NCBI RefSeq assembly: GCF_029962835.1
Contig: NC_080591.1
Location: forward strand, 37,517,501-37,581,500
Source of the DNA: Magnolia sinica
Taxonomy: Eukaryota > Streptophyta > Magnoliopsida > Magnoliales > Magnoliaceae
DNA length: 64,000 bases
Direction: 5' to 3'
Shown here piece after piece: positions 12,448 to 23,656 of this stretch. A model generated the notes under the pieces. The model did no database searches and had not been told where the DNA came from. It saw nothing but the letters and a program-made list of their open reading frames with translations. Numbering within the stretch: the stretch's first letter is position 1; each line of letters starts with the position of its first letter. The position numbers and the translations under genes were made by a program.

Positions 12448-13080
12448 TTATAGCATTTGATGTAGCAAGGAATGGCGACCAAGAATGACGGGTATTTGAG
12501 TGATCACATCTATGATGGGTTGAGTATCCAGGATAATAAAATCTACTGGATAGTAGAATTTATCAACTTGGACCAACACATCCTCAATCATCCCTCTCGG
12601 TACACGAACCAAGCGATCAGCAAGTTGTAATGTGTTCCGAGTGGGTTTTAATTCACTTAAACCCAATTGTTCGTAAACTGAGTAAGGGATCATATTTACA
12701 CTCGCCCCCAAGTCAAGAAGTGTGTGCTTAATCTGGTGGTTCCCAATTACACAAGTGATGGTTGGGCTATCGAGATCTTTGTATTTTTGTGGCACATCTT
12801 TCTTGAGGATGGCACTCACTTTTTCTATTAAAAAGATTTTCTTTTGTATGTTTTGCCGTCTTTTAATCGTACATAAATCTTTCAGAAATTTGGCATATGA
12901 AGGGATTTGTTTAACAGCATTTGATTGCTCATTCAATATCTCTTGAAAAGTAGGAATCGTTGGGCAATTCTCAGTTGTATGTATGTTACAAGGACAAATA
13001 CCACAGACAACTTCCGCAGTCTTTTCAAGTTCTACCTTCTTAAGTTCCATGGCCTCGACTTTTCTTGTGAGTTTGGCCAC
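12448..13080 (-). pseudogene. Element B aspartic protease region
   Basis: A 210-codon open frame on the minus strand. The N-terminal third is the gag C terminus with a Cys/His cluster (CGICPCNIHTTENCP). The middle has a CTIKRRQNIQKKIFL linker, then a retropepsin-like domain with HTLLDLGASVNMIP (DLGA is the usual Athila form of the active site), SELKPTRNTLQLADRL, and a C-terminal IPVILGRHSLL. Lengths and order match Athila gag-protease. The frame itself is open but is cut off from gag and RT by breaks on both sides. Confidence 0.8.
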
Positions 13081-13296
13081 TCTTCCATTTATATCATCTT
13101 CATCTTTTACAACATAAATTTCTCCCCTTTCCTTGGATTAAGTAGGCTTAGAAGTGGTAATTCTTGAAGAGGTATCCCATGATTGCGCATTTTCAACAAG
13201 TTTATCAAAATAATACCACGCATCATCAGCTTCCTTATTCATGAATTCCCCATTACACATCATCTCCACAAATTGGCACATGGGCGAGGTCAATCC

Positions 13297-13986
13297 TCAA
13301 TAGAAAAAACTTGTTATATACCATGTTTTGTAGCCATGTTGTGGACATGAATTTATAAGATCCTTAAATCGCTCCCAACATTGGAAGAAGGTCTCATCCT
13401 CTTTTTGTGCAAAATTCATGATTTCTTTCCTTAAGGTATTTGTCTTATGATAAGGGAAGAACTTTTTAAGGAACTCCCTTGTCATCTCAGCCCATGTGCC
13501 ACTGGACCTTGGTCTTAAGGAATGTAACCACGACTTAGCCTTTTCTCTCAAAGGGAAAGGAAACAATTTCAGTCTAACTGTGTCCTCAGACATGTTTGGG
13601 AAGTGTAATGTAGATATGATTTCATCGAACTCTTTCATATACAAGTGTGGACTTTTATATTCTAGTCCATGAAACTTAGGGAGGAGTTGAATTATCCCTG
13701 GTTTAATATCCACAGTTCGTACAATCAATGGAAATATCATGCAGGAAGGTGTACTCGCCCCCACCGGTTGTAAATAATCTCGTAGAATACAAGGCAGGGG
13801 TGGATTCTGCACCTCATTTTCATCTTGAACTTCCTCAACTGGAGGTTGAGGTTGATTCGCGACCATCACTTCTATTGACTCAGAGGGTCTCAAGTGGTGT
13901 CTAATCCTGTGATGGATAGGCAACCCTTCGACTAATCCTCCTTCACTTAAGAGACGTCGAGTGTTGTCACGAACCCACTTGGGCAT
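13297..13986 (-). pseudogene. Element B gag (N-terminal part)
   Basis: A 229-codon open frame on the minus strand, starting just inside the 5' leader. It carries a Retrotrans_gag-like domain in its C half: IIQLLPKFHGLEYKSPHLYMKEF, LKLFPFPLREKAKSWLHSL, TWAEMTREFLKKFFP, and EDETFFQCWERFKDLINSCPQHGY. Gag forms the particle around the RNA. The frame ends at about 13297 and further gag residues continue in another frame toward 13080, so the polyprotein is broken. Confidence 0.85.
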
Positions 13987-14260
13987 GAAACACTTACAGC
14001 CCTCAAGTAACTAAACAAACTAAACCTAAGAAAAATAAAAATAAAACCTACAACAAATAAGAAATCTAAAAAAGAAAGAGAATTGGAAAGAGGTTACCAG
14101 ATTGGAGTAGCTATGTTAGGATCCTATAAAACATAAAATAATGTTAGTTTCTAAAAATAATTTCAAAAAAAAAAAATCTTAACTTAAAAACAAAGCAGAA
14201 ATTAACTTTAATCTTAACCTAATTCCAAAACTAATTAATCTCAGAAAAACACAGTCGTAA

Positions 14261-14278
14261 TCCCTGGCAACAGCACCA
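14261..14278 (-). promoter_or_regulatory. Primer binding site of element B
   Basis: On the minus strand, a few bases after the 5' LTR end, the sequence TGGTGCTGTTGCCAGGGA resembles the tRNA-Asp-type PBS used by Athila elements (TGGCGCCGTTGCCGGGGA from family knowledge), with a few substitutions. Confidence 0.8.
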
Positions 14279-14284
14279 AAAACT

Positions 14285-15582
14285 TGTTCACAACCCCAAG
14301 TGTAAGGTCACGATGTAATAATAACTCGGTAGGACCGAGGTCGAATCCACAAGGACTAAACTTGTATGTATTCTGAAAATACCTAGAACTAGAACTAGAA
14401 AAATATCTCAATTGAAATCTGAATGATTGAGAGTCATGGTGAATAATGTTGATTAAAATTTATGAATTTAAAGGTGGGAACTAGGGTGCCAAGGATCCAC
14501 TTGTACTATCAAGATGATACCTTACTTGATTCAAGGAACACAATTGGAATTGGAGTCCTATCCTATCCAATTGGAAAATAAAGTAATTTAAATCAAATCT
14601 AAATTTTTCATTAACCTAATTCTCAATAGAGGATAATTGTGACGATTGGAAGGGATTCCATCACCCTACCATGCTCAGGAGACAATGGTGAACAATAATT
14701 GGAAGGGATTCCATCACCCTACCAATCTCACTATCTCAAAACAGGAAAAGAAGATATCCAAAGCTAACATCTATTATAATTTGAGTCACAATAAATCATA
14801 GAAAACTGAAATTATTCCCTTAATATCAAACTAGAAATCAATGAAGTTCAATAAGAATAAGAATCAAAGAAAAATAAATATCCAAACATGCTACAAGCTT
14901 CACCTCTTAGCCCTATCTAAGAGGTTTAGCCAACCATAGACATGATTGAAACCAAATCTCTTAGACAAAGCATGAAAAATAAACTAAGGAAGAAGAGAAG
15001 CTCTTTGGCAACTGCTCCACCCTTATGTATGCTCCTTAAAACCTTTCCAAACCCTAGAAGATGCTTTGGAGCATCATAGGGAGTCCTATTTATAGTTGTG
15101 GAACTCCAACTTTCGCACTGAATTGGAAAAATCTAGAAACCGCCTCAAATTTACGCACTCTGCGCAGTTTTTCAAAATAAGTTCAAAGTTTAAACTACCT
15201 CAAATGTATGCACTCTGCGTAGTTTTCTAAAATAGACTCAGAGTTTCAGAATATGCTTTTTCAACACAATTTCAGGAATATGTTTATTTTCAGGACAATT
15301 TCAGGATTCCTTTTCTTCACTTCAAATCTTTGATTTTCTTCATTCCTCACTTAGTTTTCTTGGATCTTTGGCATGTGAATTCTTCATTAATGAATTTCAA
15401 ATATCCAAATCTTCATTTAGTAATCTTTTGAGAATAAATCTTCCTTTTGGCATCAATTTCACCTTAAGCTCTCGAAATCACCTCGCACATGAAAACATGC
15501 ATAATTAAATTGATTAAGCACTATCATGTTTATAAATGCAAGGTATAAATAGAGAGAAATATGCAATATTTCACACTTAATA
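14285..15582 (-). repeat. 5' LTR of element B
   Basis: Direct repeat partner of 6950-8178. It contains two extra short duplications: a second copy of the GGAAGGGATTCCATCACCCT block (near 14649 and 14701) and a second copy of the block around GCACTCTGCG (near 15157 and 15210). A CTATAAATAG TATA-like box on the minus strand at 15086-15095 sits where the LTR promoter is expected. Confidence 0.9.
15086..15095 (-). promoter_or_regulatory. Predicted TATA box of element B 5' LTR
   Basis: CTATAAATAG on the minus strand, followed by GGACTCC. The same box is conserved in the 3' LTR near 7740. It is the only good TATA match in the LTR. Confidence 0.55.
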
Positions 15583-15587
15583 CCTGC

Positions 15588-16515
15588 ACCCTAGGATGAC
15601 TTCCAACATTAGGTTTAATTCCCTGAAGACCAAATCTAACATTAGAATCTCGGGACTCAAAGCATTTTGTGACAAGAGACTTTAGGTAATGCTCTAACTC
15701 CTGTACAACTTGATATGCCTGATCTAAGTCACCCACTTCATGGGTTATAAGCTCACGCTACAGATCCATGCGAAAACACACCTTAAAACACACTAGTGTC
15801 ATTAAGGGATCCTCCTGAATATCACACCACATCATGTACTACTAAAATTTTGCGATGTAATCTGCAACTGACATAGATCCTTGGCGTAATGCTTGCCACT
15901 AATCTAAGAGTTTTTGAAGGTAAGATAGAGGAATATAATTTTCATTTAATAGCTCCTTCATCTCTATCCAATGTGCGACCGGGACACATCCCCATCTCTC
16001 GATCCTACGCTCCGTATTTGTCCAAAACAATTTAGCTTGACCTACAAGCTTCATCTTTGCAAACCACACTTGTCAGTTCTCAGACATCTCATACCATTTG
16101 AAATAATGGTCCATCTCCGCTAACCAATCAAGGAATACCTTTGGGTCAATGCGCCCATCAAAACTAAGAGCATCTACTTTAACACTCTTTAAGATCCTCT
16201 CATCCACATCATAATAGTATTCATACTCGACTACGGGCTGCAAATTTTACGCCCCTCCACGGCCTACCCCTTAGCCACGTGCTCCACAACTTCCTATTCA
16301 TTCCTCAACTACTCCCCTACGTAAGACTGTTCACCCCCTCCGATGTCGAAGATTTCTCTTAAGGACACTTCTATCTTATCCATACGGGTATTCGTGTTCC
16401 TATATTATGCCTCAATGGCAGCCAAACATTGATTGGTCATGTTCATAATCTCGGTCAACTGCTCCATGTTCAAGATAGGGTGTAGACCAAACCCTTTACA
16501 AGTCCGAGTGGTCAT
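15588..16515 (-). pseudogene. Element A gag, stranded between elements B and C
   Basis: Reading the minus strand from the ATG at 16515-16513: MTTRTCKGFGLHPILNMEQL, a coiled MNMTNQCLAAIEA stretch, then a Retrotrans_gag-like domain with WFAKMKLVGQAKLFWTN, VAHWIEMKELLNENYIP, LRQGSMSVADYIAKF and finally DLDQAYQVVQELEHYL before the insertion point of element B. The zinc knuckle that should follow lies at 6835-6876, beyond element B. Element D has a comparable N terminus (MYMFTRSGRGFNIHPTMNLE). Several stops are present. Confidence 0.8.
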
Positions 16516-16527
16516 ACACTATAAGAC

Positions 16528-17901
16528 TGAACGTCGAGGGATTGACACCCACGTAGATTTAGTTGTTTGGTTCTCTTACGGATGGAGATGATTAGGCTAA
16601 TTTGGATTGATGATGCAATAGATTTGGAGTCACCACTAGCCACTTTAACTCAAAATCCTACAATCTGCTAGATCCTGCAGAATACATAAAGCTAAAGAAT
16701 TTGAAGACTCACTTGCTTTAAATTGACTCCTGATCTGCGATTTGAGATTCTGAGTAAGGGACCTCAGTTACAAAGAGGGAAAGTGTTAGGCACCCTCTCT
16801 GCCCATACGGATGTATGGTCTCTACTTCGTGTAGTAAAATAGTCTTAAGGGATGGACTGATAAGATTAGATGAGACTAGTCAGACTCGACTTTCTAATAT
16901 GGCAAGGTCCAGAAATTCTGCAAGTCATAGAGCATACGTCTAAAGAATGTCTAAAGGAGTTTTAAATAGATGATGATGATGGAATATGGACTAGGCTACT
17001 ATGAGTTTCTGATGTAACAGGATCTAGAGTTCTGGCAAGTCACAGAGCATACATTCAATAGCAGTCTAGAGGAGCAGGGAGATTGAGAGAGGAAGTAATG
17101 ATGCAATAAGAAGTATAACTACGAATGATGATTGTATGATCTTTGGCTTACACAGGCTTGGATGTTTTGGAGTACTTTGGTTGAGAGATTTAACTCAGAT
17201 GGAAGTGACTAAGCTAAGGGATGACTGAGGAGGCTAGAAGGGTAGAGGCTTGAAAACTTAAACACTCCCCACTCCCACTTGCTCACTCTCTTTCTTTCTC
17301 CCTCTCCTTCTCTTGATTCTTGATTGATTGATTGTTGTTATTGTTGTTGAAGAGAAGTGAAGGCTATTTATAGCCTTTTGGGATGGTATTTTAGTAATTC
17401 TAAGGGTTTTGGAGGGTGAATGATGATGTGGCAACTTGAGATTGGTTGAGGGGAGGGTAATGCCACATGACAACTTTAGTAGGATGGTAAATAAGGTGAA
17501 TTATGGGGGTAATTTTATGGAAGAGTTAACTTTGGGAGGGAGGAACAGATGTGTGCTCAGAGTCATATTTGTCGAGAGAGGGCGGTAATCGAATTACCAT
17601 TGACGGTAGTCCGATTACCGCCCAGATGCTGTTGACTCCGAACTTCAGCTGGCGAGCTTTATTTTGTGTTCTACGTGTGGGCTTTTGGGCTTTTGGGGCT
17701 TTCTAGGCTTTTGGACTTTTTGGGTTTTTTGGGTTTTTGGGTTTTTGGGCTTTTGTGCTTTTGGGTTTTTTAGGCTTTTTGGAGTAATGGGTAACCTAAG
17801 TTTGGTTCGGCTGAGGTTTGGGGTAGGATGTGGGGTTCAGGTTCAATTCCTAAAGATCATCCATTCTTTATCAAGCTACTAGCCTGGGTGGGGTGTCTAC
17901 A
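16528..17901 (-). repeat. 3' LTR of element C
   Basis: 1374 bp, plus-strand edges TGAACGTCG and GGGGTGTCTACA (minus strand TGTAGACACC to CGTTCA). The same order as 35391-36763 throughout, including the ACTCCTGATCTGCGATTTGA block, a CTATAAATAG TATA box, a GGTAATC/GATTACC dyad and a G/T-rich GGGCTTTT run near 17680-17785. The neighbouring minus-strand GAAGAGGAGCATT is the likely polypurine tract. Confidence 0.92.
17581..17622. repeat. Palindromic dyad in element C 3' LTR
   Basis: GGCGGTAATC at 17581-17590 is a perfect inverted partner of GATTACCGCC at 17613-17622, with a second, inner imperfect pair (GAATTACC and GGTAGTCC). The same cluster lies at 36460-36501 in the other LTR, with small changes. 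Confidence 0.8.
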
Positions 17902-19980
17902 AATGCTCCTCTTCGACAGAGGTTAGGTGCAATCGAATGCCAAAGCGAGTGGACACCCCACCCTTCTGGTAAAAAAAGATTGTGGTTTAGATCTATCGCT
18001 TGCCATAGTATCATAGTCAGCTTACTGTTTGGAAAAGAGATAACTCACACATATCATGAGGGTTTGAGGAAAATGTTGTGATTGTCCCTACACTTTCTAT
18101 GTCATTACGGGCCATGAATCACAACCTTTTCACATCGAACTGATAATAGCATTGGAGGATAAGTCTAAAAAGTAGGGCCCAGCGCTTTTGTGACTTTATG
18201 GGGATTCTCATACTGTTTGGATCTTATTTTTCCTTTGCCACATAATCACCCTAGGAGTACTTGTTCCGTTTGATCGTCAAAGTGGTTAACTAGCCTATGC
18301 GTTCTGCGGCCTTACGGGGAACTCGCTATGCATTTTTAGACTCAATCAGACTTTCCAAGTATCCCGGACTAGGTACGTGTGGGTGACCTTTTTCCATGTA
18401 GTCTTCTAATTTTGATACATTAGCTACAACGGATTTTCTCCACTCTTTGAATTAGTTACTCCAACCAGAGATGGATCAAGTTTGTCATCATTTACATTCT
18501 ATTTCTTGTACAATTGTCCTGATATGGAGGATCAGACCAATCGTATTGGTATCGTATATGGATTCAATTATCTCCTAGGAAACCAGAAGAGATCGAATCT
18601 TATTTTGTTATTTGCACTGGATGTTACTGGGAAATATAGGAGATCTCTCAGTATTTTGCATGTCGAGCGCTAATGTTTTGAAAATTTTATTTTTTAAAAA
18701 CTATCCTCTGAGGAACTATACACCATGAGGATTTTATTGCAAATGTTTTGAAAATTTTGAAAAGATCCATCCGATCTCGCGGGAGGGCGTCATCGTTCAG
18801 TTTTTTCTGTATTTTTGGAATGATTCCAGATAGTTCTGTTGCCTCCACTAGTGGATTTATGGGGCTGATCGACAAATCTGGTTTTATTGTATTTTTGGAA
18901 TGAGTCCAGTAGTTCTGTTGCCTTCACTGGTGAATTTGTGGGGCTGATCAATAAATCTAGTTTTATTGTATTTTTAGAATTTTGTGTTTTCTGTAATTTC
19001 CCTTGTTTTTCTCACAATCCTCAATTTATCGTGAGATTTTGCAATTTCTCACGAGATATTCCTTTTTTTCTCTTTATCTCATTAGAATCTCTTCCTTTCT
19101 CTCCCATTGTCCATTGGATCAAAGCATTTTTCGGATCTTCCCATCACTTCAAAGGAGACAGGCTTACAGGGTCGTGTGTTGGGCAGGGAACGGTAGTCCG
19201 ACTACCACGAGTGGTAGTTGGATTACCGCCCCAGGCCCGTTTTCCCATTGGTTTGAGACGGGGGCTGATCCGATGGTGAGCCTCTGCTTTCCTATTTCTT
19301 CCTCTCATTTTTTCTTCCAGAGACACCATTGTTGTCTCCTTGCAAGTCCTCTCTTTTTTATTTCTCCTTTATGTTGATCCTTACCTCCTTACTTCCTCCT
19401 TGCTTCCTTTCCTCTTTTGAATTTTCTTTCCTCAGGTAATCCTTTTTCTCTTTGTGCAGTTGTTTAGACTATGTGGTGGATTTTGGTATCCATGTTCGTG
19501 GATTTTTGGGGCTTGGTTCTCCTCATACCCATGGAGCTTTCATTTTTCATCAAGGGAAATGAAGGAAATGTGGGTTTTTAGACGAATTCCAACACCTTGA
19601 CCTTGCTGGAAAATTTCTTTTTTGCCAAGAGATGATATATATATATATATATAATATGCAGTGGGGAGTGATAAGAAAAGATCCCCATTATTATTTGTGC
19701 GTGACTTATTTTTTGTTTTTTTCATTTTTATTGTTTTTGGGAGAAGGTCCAAGCCTTACACATCATGAAACAGTGGGCTACTAGAACATGATCCCTTGGA
19801 TGGCTTGCTTCTTTTGTGGGGAAGAAAGGGGCCGAATTGATCATTCGTGGCCCACTTAGATCCTCAAAATTTGTGGATTTTAATGGTGGGCCATTATTTT
19901 GGAATGGACCCCACCTTCTTCCTTGGCATGATTTTGGTCCCTAGTGTGGATTTTTGAATTGAAGGATTTTCTAGGTGGGC
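17902..19980. other. Element C non-coding spacer beside the 3' LTR
   Basis: No gene recognised. It holds a tandem duplication of about 80 bp (three starts near 18809, 18889 and 18968, each beginning GTATTTTTGGAAT or close to it), a dyad cluster at 19190-19231, and a short TA run near 19635. The stretch from about 19190 onward may be the upstream region of the antisense plant-mobile-domain unit. Confidence 0.5.
19190..19231. repeat. GGTA(G/A)TC..GATTACC dyad cluster upstream of the antisense PMD unit
   Basis: CGGTAGTCCGACTACC is followed by GTGGTAGTTGGATTACCGCC. It is the same architecture as the LTR dyad of element C (two overlapping inverted pairs separated by a few bases), though with substitutions. 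Confidence 0.7.
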
Positions 19981-19984
19981 CATG

Positions 19985-20545
19985 AAATGATTTGGTGAGT
20001 TTGGATCATGGGCCTTGGAATGGATTTGGACAATGGGCCTTGGAATGGGCTTGGAGAATGGGTCTTGTAATGGACTTGGACCATGGGCCTTGGACAATGG
20101 GACTTGTAATGAACTTGGACTATGGGCATTTAGACAATGGGCCTTGGAATGGTCTTGAATCATGGGCCTTTGGATAATGGGCCTTGGAATGTGGGCCTGG
20201 ATAATGGGTCTTGTAATGGACTTGGACCATGGGCCTTGGACAATGGGACTTGTAATGAACTTGGACTATGGGTATTTGGATAATGGGCCTTAGAATGGTC
20301 TTAATCATGGGCCTTTGGATAATGGGCCTTGGAATGTGGGCCTGGATAATGGGACTTGTAATGAACTTGGGCTATGGGCATTTCGACAATGGGCTTGGAA
20401 AATGGACCTTGAACAATGGGCCTTGGCCAATGGGTTTTGGAAAATGGACCTTGAACAATGGGCCTTGGCCAATGGGTTTTGGAATGGACTTGGACCATGG
20501 GTTTTGGACAATGGGACTAGGAATAGGCTTTAACAATGTGCCTTA
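19985..20545. repeat. Minisatellite with a 146-bp higher-order unit
   Basis: A block built from short units such as AATGGGCCTTGGAATGG and ACTTGGACCATGGG. The longer pattern starting TGGACTTGGACCATGGGC at 20071 recurs at 20217, giving a 146-bp period, and a shortened third copy begins near 20345. The low complexity leaves long ORFs open on both strands, which are not genes. Confidence 0.85.
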
Positions 20546-20639
20546 GAATCATGACAGTGAGCATTCAGGGGATCATTCATGATGTGTCTTCCTTTTTTTG
20601 GAATGTTTGAGCCACTTGTGGAGGTAGGGGTGGATACTT

Positions 20640-22150
20640 ACCTGTGAATGTTGACCTTGCAGCATGCCCCATCGTGGCCGAAGTGGGGGTGGGCCTTCTA
20701 GCCAGTCGGTTGATCCTTGTTACATACCTCGAGAGGGTCGACATCTCTCTAATGTGGCTCGAGAGGGAGGGGCTCCAACTGTCTTGAGGGGATGTGGGGT
20801 CCGCAGCCACTGGCCATATTGGTTTGTGGATCATCAGCCATTGTTCTTTCAGGTGTTGAAGCGCACTCCACTTTCTGGCTTGTTCAGAGTTCATCTGAGT
20901 AAGACAAATATGGCGCTCTTACTGGTGCTGACTGAGTGATGGTGTGCTGAGACCCATACGTTTCATCTTCCCTTTGGAGAATGGGGGATTACCCCCTATG
21001 ACATCTTTGTCCAGCTTGGTCTTCGATATGAGGGATGGTCCATTCCCTTTGAGGAGGATCTCCCTGTTCTTTCTGAGGATGACAGGATGAACCTTTTGGG
21101 GGTGGTTCCCCATTCTTCAGACTTCTCAGGTCCTCAGTTCAAGTTGCTCTGGTTATCAGCAAATTTCTCCCAGTGGATTCCACAGATTGAGGCTGAAGCT
21201 ATTGTGAAAGCTCGCGCCTTGATTTTATATACTTTGGGAGCCATGATCTTCTATCATGAGAATGAGTTAGTGAGCTCCTGTCTGCTATCGCTCGTGGCAG
21301 ATATCACTTTTTCCACGTCGTAAAACTGGAATGTTGCGCTTCTGGCTCACTTGTACGAAGGGCTGGACGAGGCCAGTCGTTATAACAGCAAGTCGATGAC
21401 TGGTATTTATCCAATTATCGAGGTGCGTATCGACCTCTTTTTCTTCATCTTTTCCCTCCTAAATACGCTTTTTAATGATTGATCCATGTGCAAGTTTTCT
21501 TTTTTTATCATATTCTACATTTGGGGCCTACTCTAATAAATCGCATCCCTCATTTCCCTCGCATGATGTTGTGGTATAAGGATAACTGCAGCTGCACCTG
21601 CCAGTTTTCAAATCTCACCGGGAGATCTAACATGGACGCACTGGTTCCTGATGATGTGAGTGAATGCTTTTTTCATGCTTTATTTCTTTTAGTCTACACT
21701 CTTGTCTTAACCCTTGATTGTTCTTTGCCAGTTTCACACCAGGCCTTACTTTTAATCTGCCACCGCACTTACTTCTGAGGCCCATGAAGCTTTCTAGGCC
21801 TCGTGTCATCGTCGCATCTTGGAGGATCTTTAGGTGACGAAATGGTACTTGGGGGAGAGACTCTTTTGGCAGTTGAGTGGTAGTCCTCTTGTACTATTTA
21901 GCCCACTTGCCGAACCGGCGAACTGACAGGCGGTCCCCGAGCATGAGTTAGCAGCTGCTCTGGAGGGCTATGATACCAGTGCTTTTGTTGATCCAACAAG
22001 AGAGTATAGTTCCTGGTGTGAGCAGTACGGCATTGGTCTCATTCTGAGGAATGTTTATGCTCCTGGCGGTGGCGCGCGCTTTGCTAGAGGGAATCTTTTG
22101 GGCCCTGAAGTTCCTTCGAAGGACACAGATGATTATGTTCATGATGAGTA
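20640..22150 (+). pseudogene. Antisense plant mobile domain (PMD, MAIN-like) gene inside element C
   Basis: Plus-strand exons spell a PMD protein: a N-terminal block around HLGL-like residues near 20850, then CAETHTFHLPFGEWGITPYD and IFVQLGLRYEGW (20943-21040), KLLWLSANFSQW, EAEAIVKARALILYTLGAMI (21193-21250) and NWNVALLAHLYEGLDEASRY with SMTGIYPIIEV to 21424, followed by a GTGCGT donor-like site. More exon-like pieces follow at about 21510-21653 (HLGPTLINRIPHFPRMMLWY, donor GTGAGT) and 21733-22150. Plant MAIN/MAIL proteins use this fold, and it is also widespread in transposons. A stop within LTE*WCAE at 20936 and another before NWNVALL at 21321 break the gene. It runs opposite to gag-pol. 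Confidence 0.8.
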
Positions 22151-22159
22151 GTGTCTTTT

Positions 22160-23147
22160 TTATCTTTTCTATCCATGTATCTTCTGTGTAGATCCTTCCA
22201 CACACACACACACACACATAAAGTGGTGGTCTCCTGCGCACCGTCCCGCAGGAGACTTTCGTACGCACCAAGGTAAGCTTTCTTAGACAGGTGGACTGGG
22301 GTGGACCCATTGTGATGTATTCATGAAATCCACCCCGACCATTAGGTCTGTGAGAGAAATTAGGCTGTGAGACTCCAACATCAAGTTGATACTTGATGCA
22401 TGTGGGCTACACGAAGGGAAACAGTGGGAGAGGGGGACAGCTGCTGTTGACATTGTACAGGGTCCACTGTGATGTTTATCTGGAATTCACTTCAAACATT
22501 ATCTACCTTATGAAAATTCATGTATGGGGACCAAATTTTATGCCCACAAGTGATTTATGAGCTACACCAAGTTAAATAGTTTGGATGGTGGGCATCCCTT
22601 ACATTATTTGTGCATATGTGGTCCAGCATAAATTATGAATGTCTTATGTTTGATCCCAATGGCTATGTTTTCCTCATGCACCATATGATTGGAGTTGATT
22701 TCATATACACATCATGATTGGGCCATCTCCGGGCCTCTCACCTTGGTTTTCCCACCCGTCTCATGCATGTTGACGTGATTCTTGCAAGTGGCAACCTATA
22801 CTGGTTGGTGTTGAAACTGCAATGTGGGCCCACCATGATACATGCATGATCTAGATTGTCCATCCATTTTTCCATATCATTTAAGGGTATCAGACCAAAC
22901 TTGAGTAAGATCCAATTCTCAGGTAGGCCTTGTAAAAATCCAATGATATGCATCCTCTCTCACTTTTCCTCAGTGTGGCCCACTTAAATCATGAACCTAC
23001 ATAGTTTATCAACTTTTTGGCTAAATTTTCATTATAGACTTAATCATCAGAATGGATTTCATGAATGCATCACAATGGGACCTGACCCCACCCCAGCGTG
23101 TAAGAAGAGTTTTTATCGCACCCTAAAATGAAATGGAAAAACCGATG

Positions 23148-23217
<70 letters not shown>

Positions 23218-23340
23218 CTTGTCAAGTGTTGCCTTTCGTATTGCTTTTCAAGCCCTTTTGCTGATCTGAGTACACAGTATCCTAGTTTTTTACCTTCCCC
23301 TGGCCTCCATGATAGGCCCCATGCATGACCAGTGCACATT
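22160..23340. other. Interspersed repeat insertion with CA and AT microsatellites
   Basis: No gene recognised. The stretch separates the PMD unit from the next antisense ORF and has the phrasing of the non-coding repeat at 1018-1400 (GTGGACCCATTGTGATGTAT and similar). It includes a (CA) run at about 22198-22217 and a long (TA) run at 23151-23214. It is probably a later, non-autonomous insertion into element C, but I cannot place its ends. Confidence 0.45.
23151..23214. repeat. TA microsatellite
   Basis: About 64 bp of almost pure TA dinucleotide, with one phase slip near 23186. Length is likely variable between individuals. Confidence 0.95.
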
Positions 23341-23350
23341 CCACGTCCGA

Positions 23351-23475
23351 GGGTAATCGGATTACCGCGGGCAGTAATTCAAGTACTACCCATTGACTTT
23401 TGACGCTCTTCCGAGATTTACAGGTGTTGCAGCAGTGGGCACAAGTGTCGAGGGCGAGCGGTAATCCGATTACCG
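23351..23475. repeat. Two perfect GGTAATC..GATTACC palindromes upstream of the 23657 ORF
   Basis: GGTAATCGGATTACC at 23352-23366 and CGGTAATCCGATTACCG at 23459-23475 are perfect dyads around a single central base. The second is preceded by GTGTCGAGGGCGAG, similar to TTGTCGAGAGAG in front of the LTR dyad at 17581. About 180-300 bp upstream of the ATG at 23657. Confidence 0.85.
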
Positions 23476-23656
23476 CCCCTGTCCATCTTTTCTTCTAGCA
23501 GTAGCAGCACCTTCTCTACTTGTTCGAGGTCGTTGTCCCTAATATTACTTTTGTTTTTCCACTCTGAATCTTCCCTTTTGTCTCCTCTTCTTCTCTTTTA
23601 TCTCCTCCTTTGTCCTCTTCTCTATCTTGTCCTCTTCCTCATACCCCTTTTTTTCA

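Larger units (their letters stand above)
6950..15582 (-). mobile_element. Element B: Athila-type Ty3/gypsy retrotransposon
   Basis: Flanked by LTRs 6950-8178 and 14285-15582, with CCTAC (6945-6949) and CCTGC (15583-15587) as a 4-of-5 target-site duplication inside element A. The order on the minus strand is 5' LTR, PBS, gag, protease, RT, RNase H, integrase, a non-coding 3' region, polypurine tract, 3' LTR. The RT block with PTRVTTSWRMCIDYKKLN and SYYCFLDGYSGYN and the PBS resembling tRNA-Asp are typical of the Athila lineage. The frames are broken by stops and shifts, and no envelope-like ORF can be recognised. Confidence 0.9.

Noticed and set aside
20268-20546. Long open frames on both strands over the minisatellite
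   Set aside because: They follow the tandem repeat on either strand and have no domain; the periodic, low-complexity sequence explains the openness.
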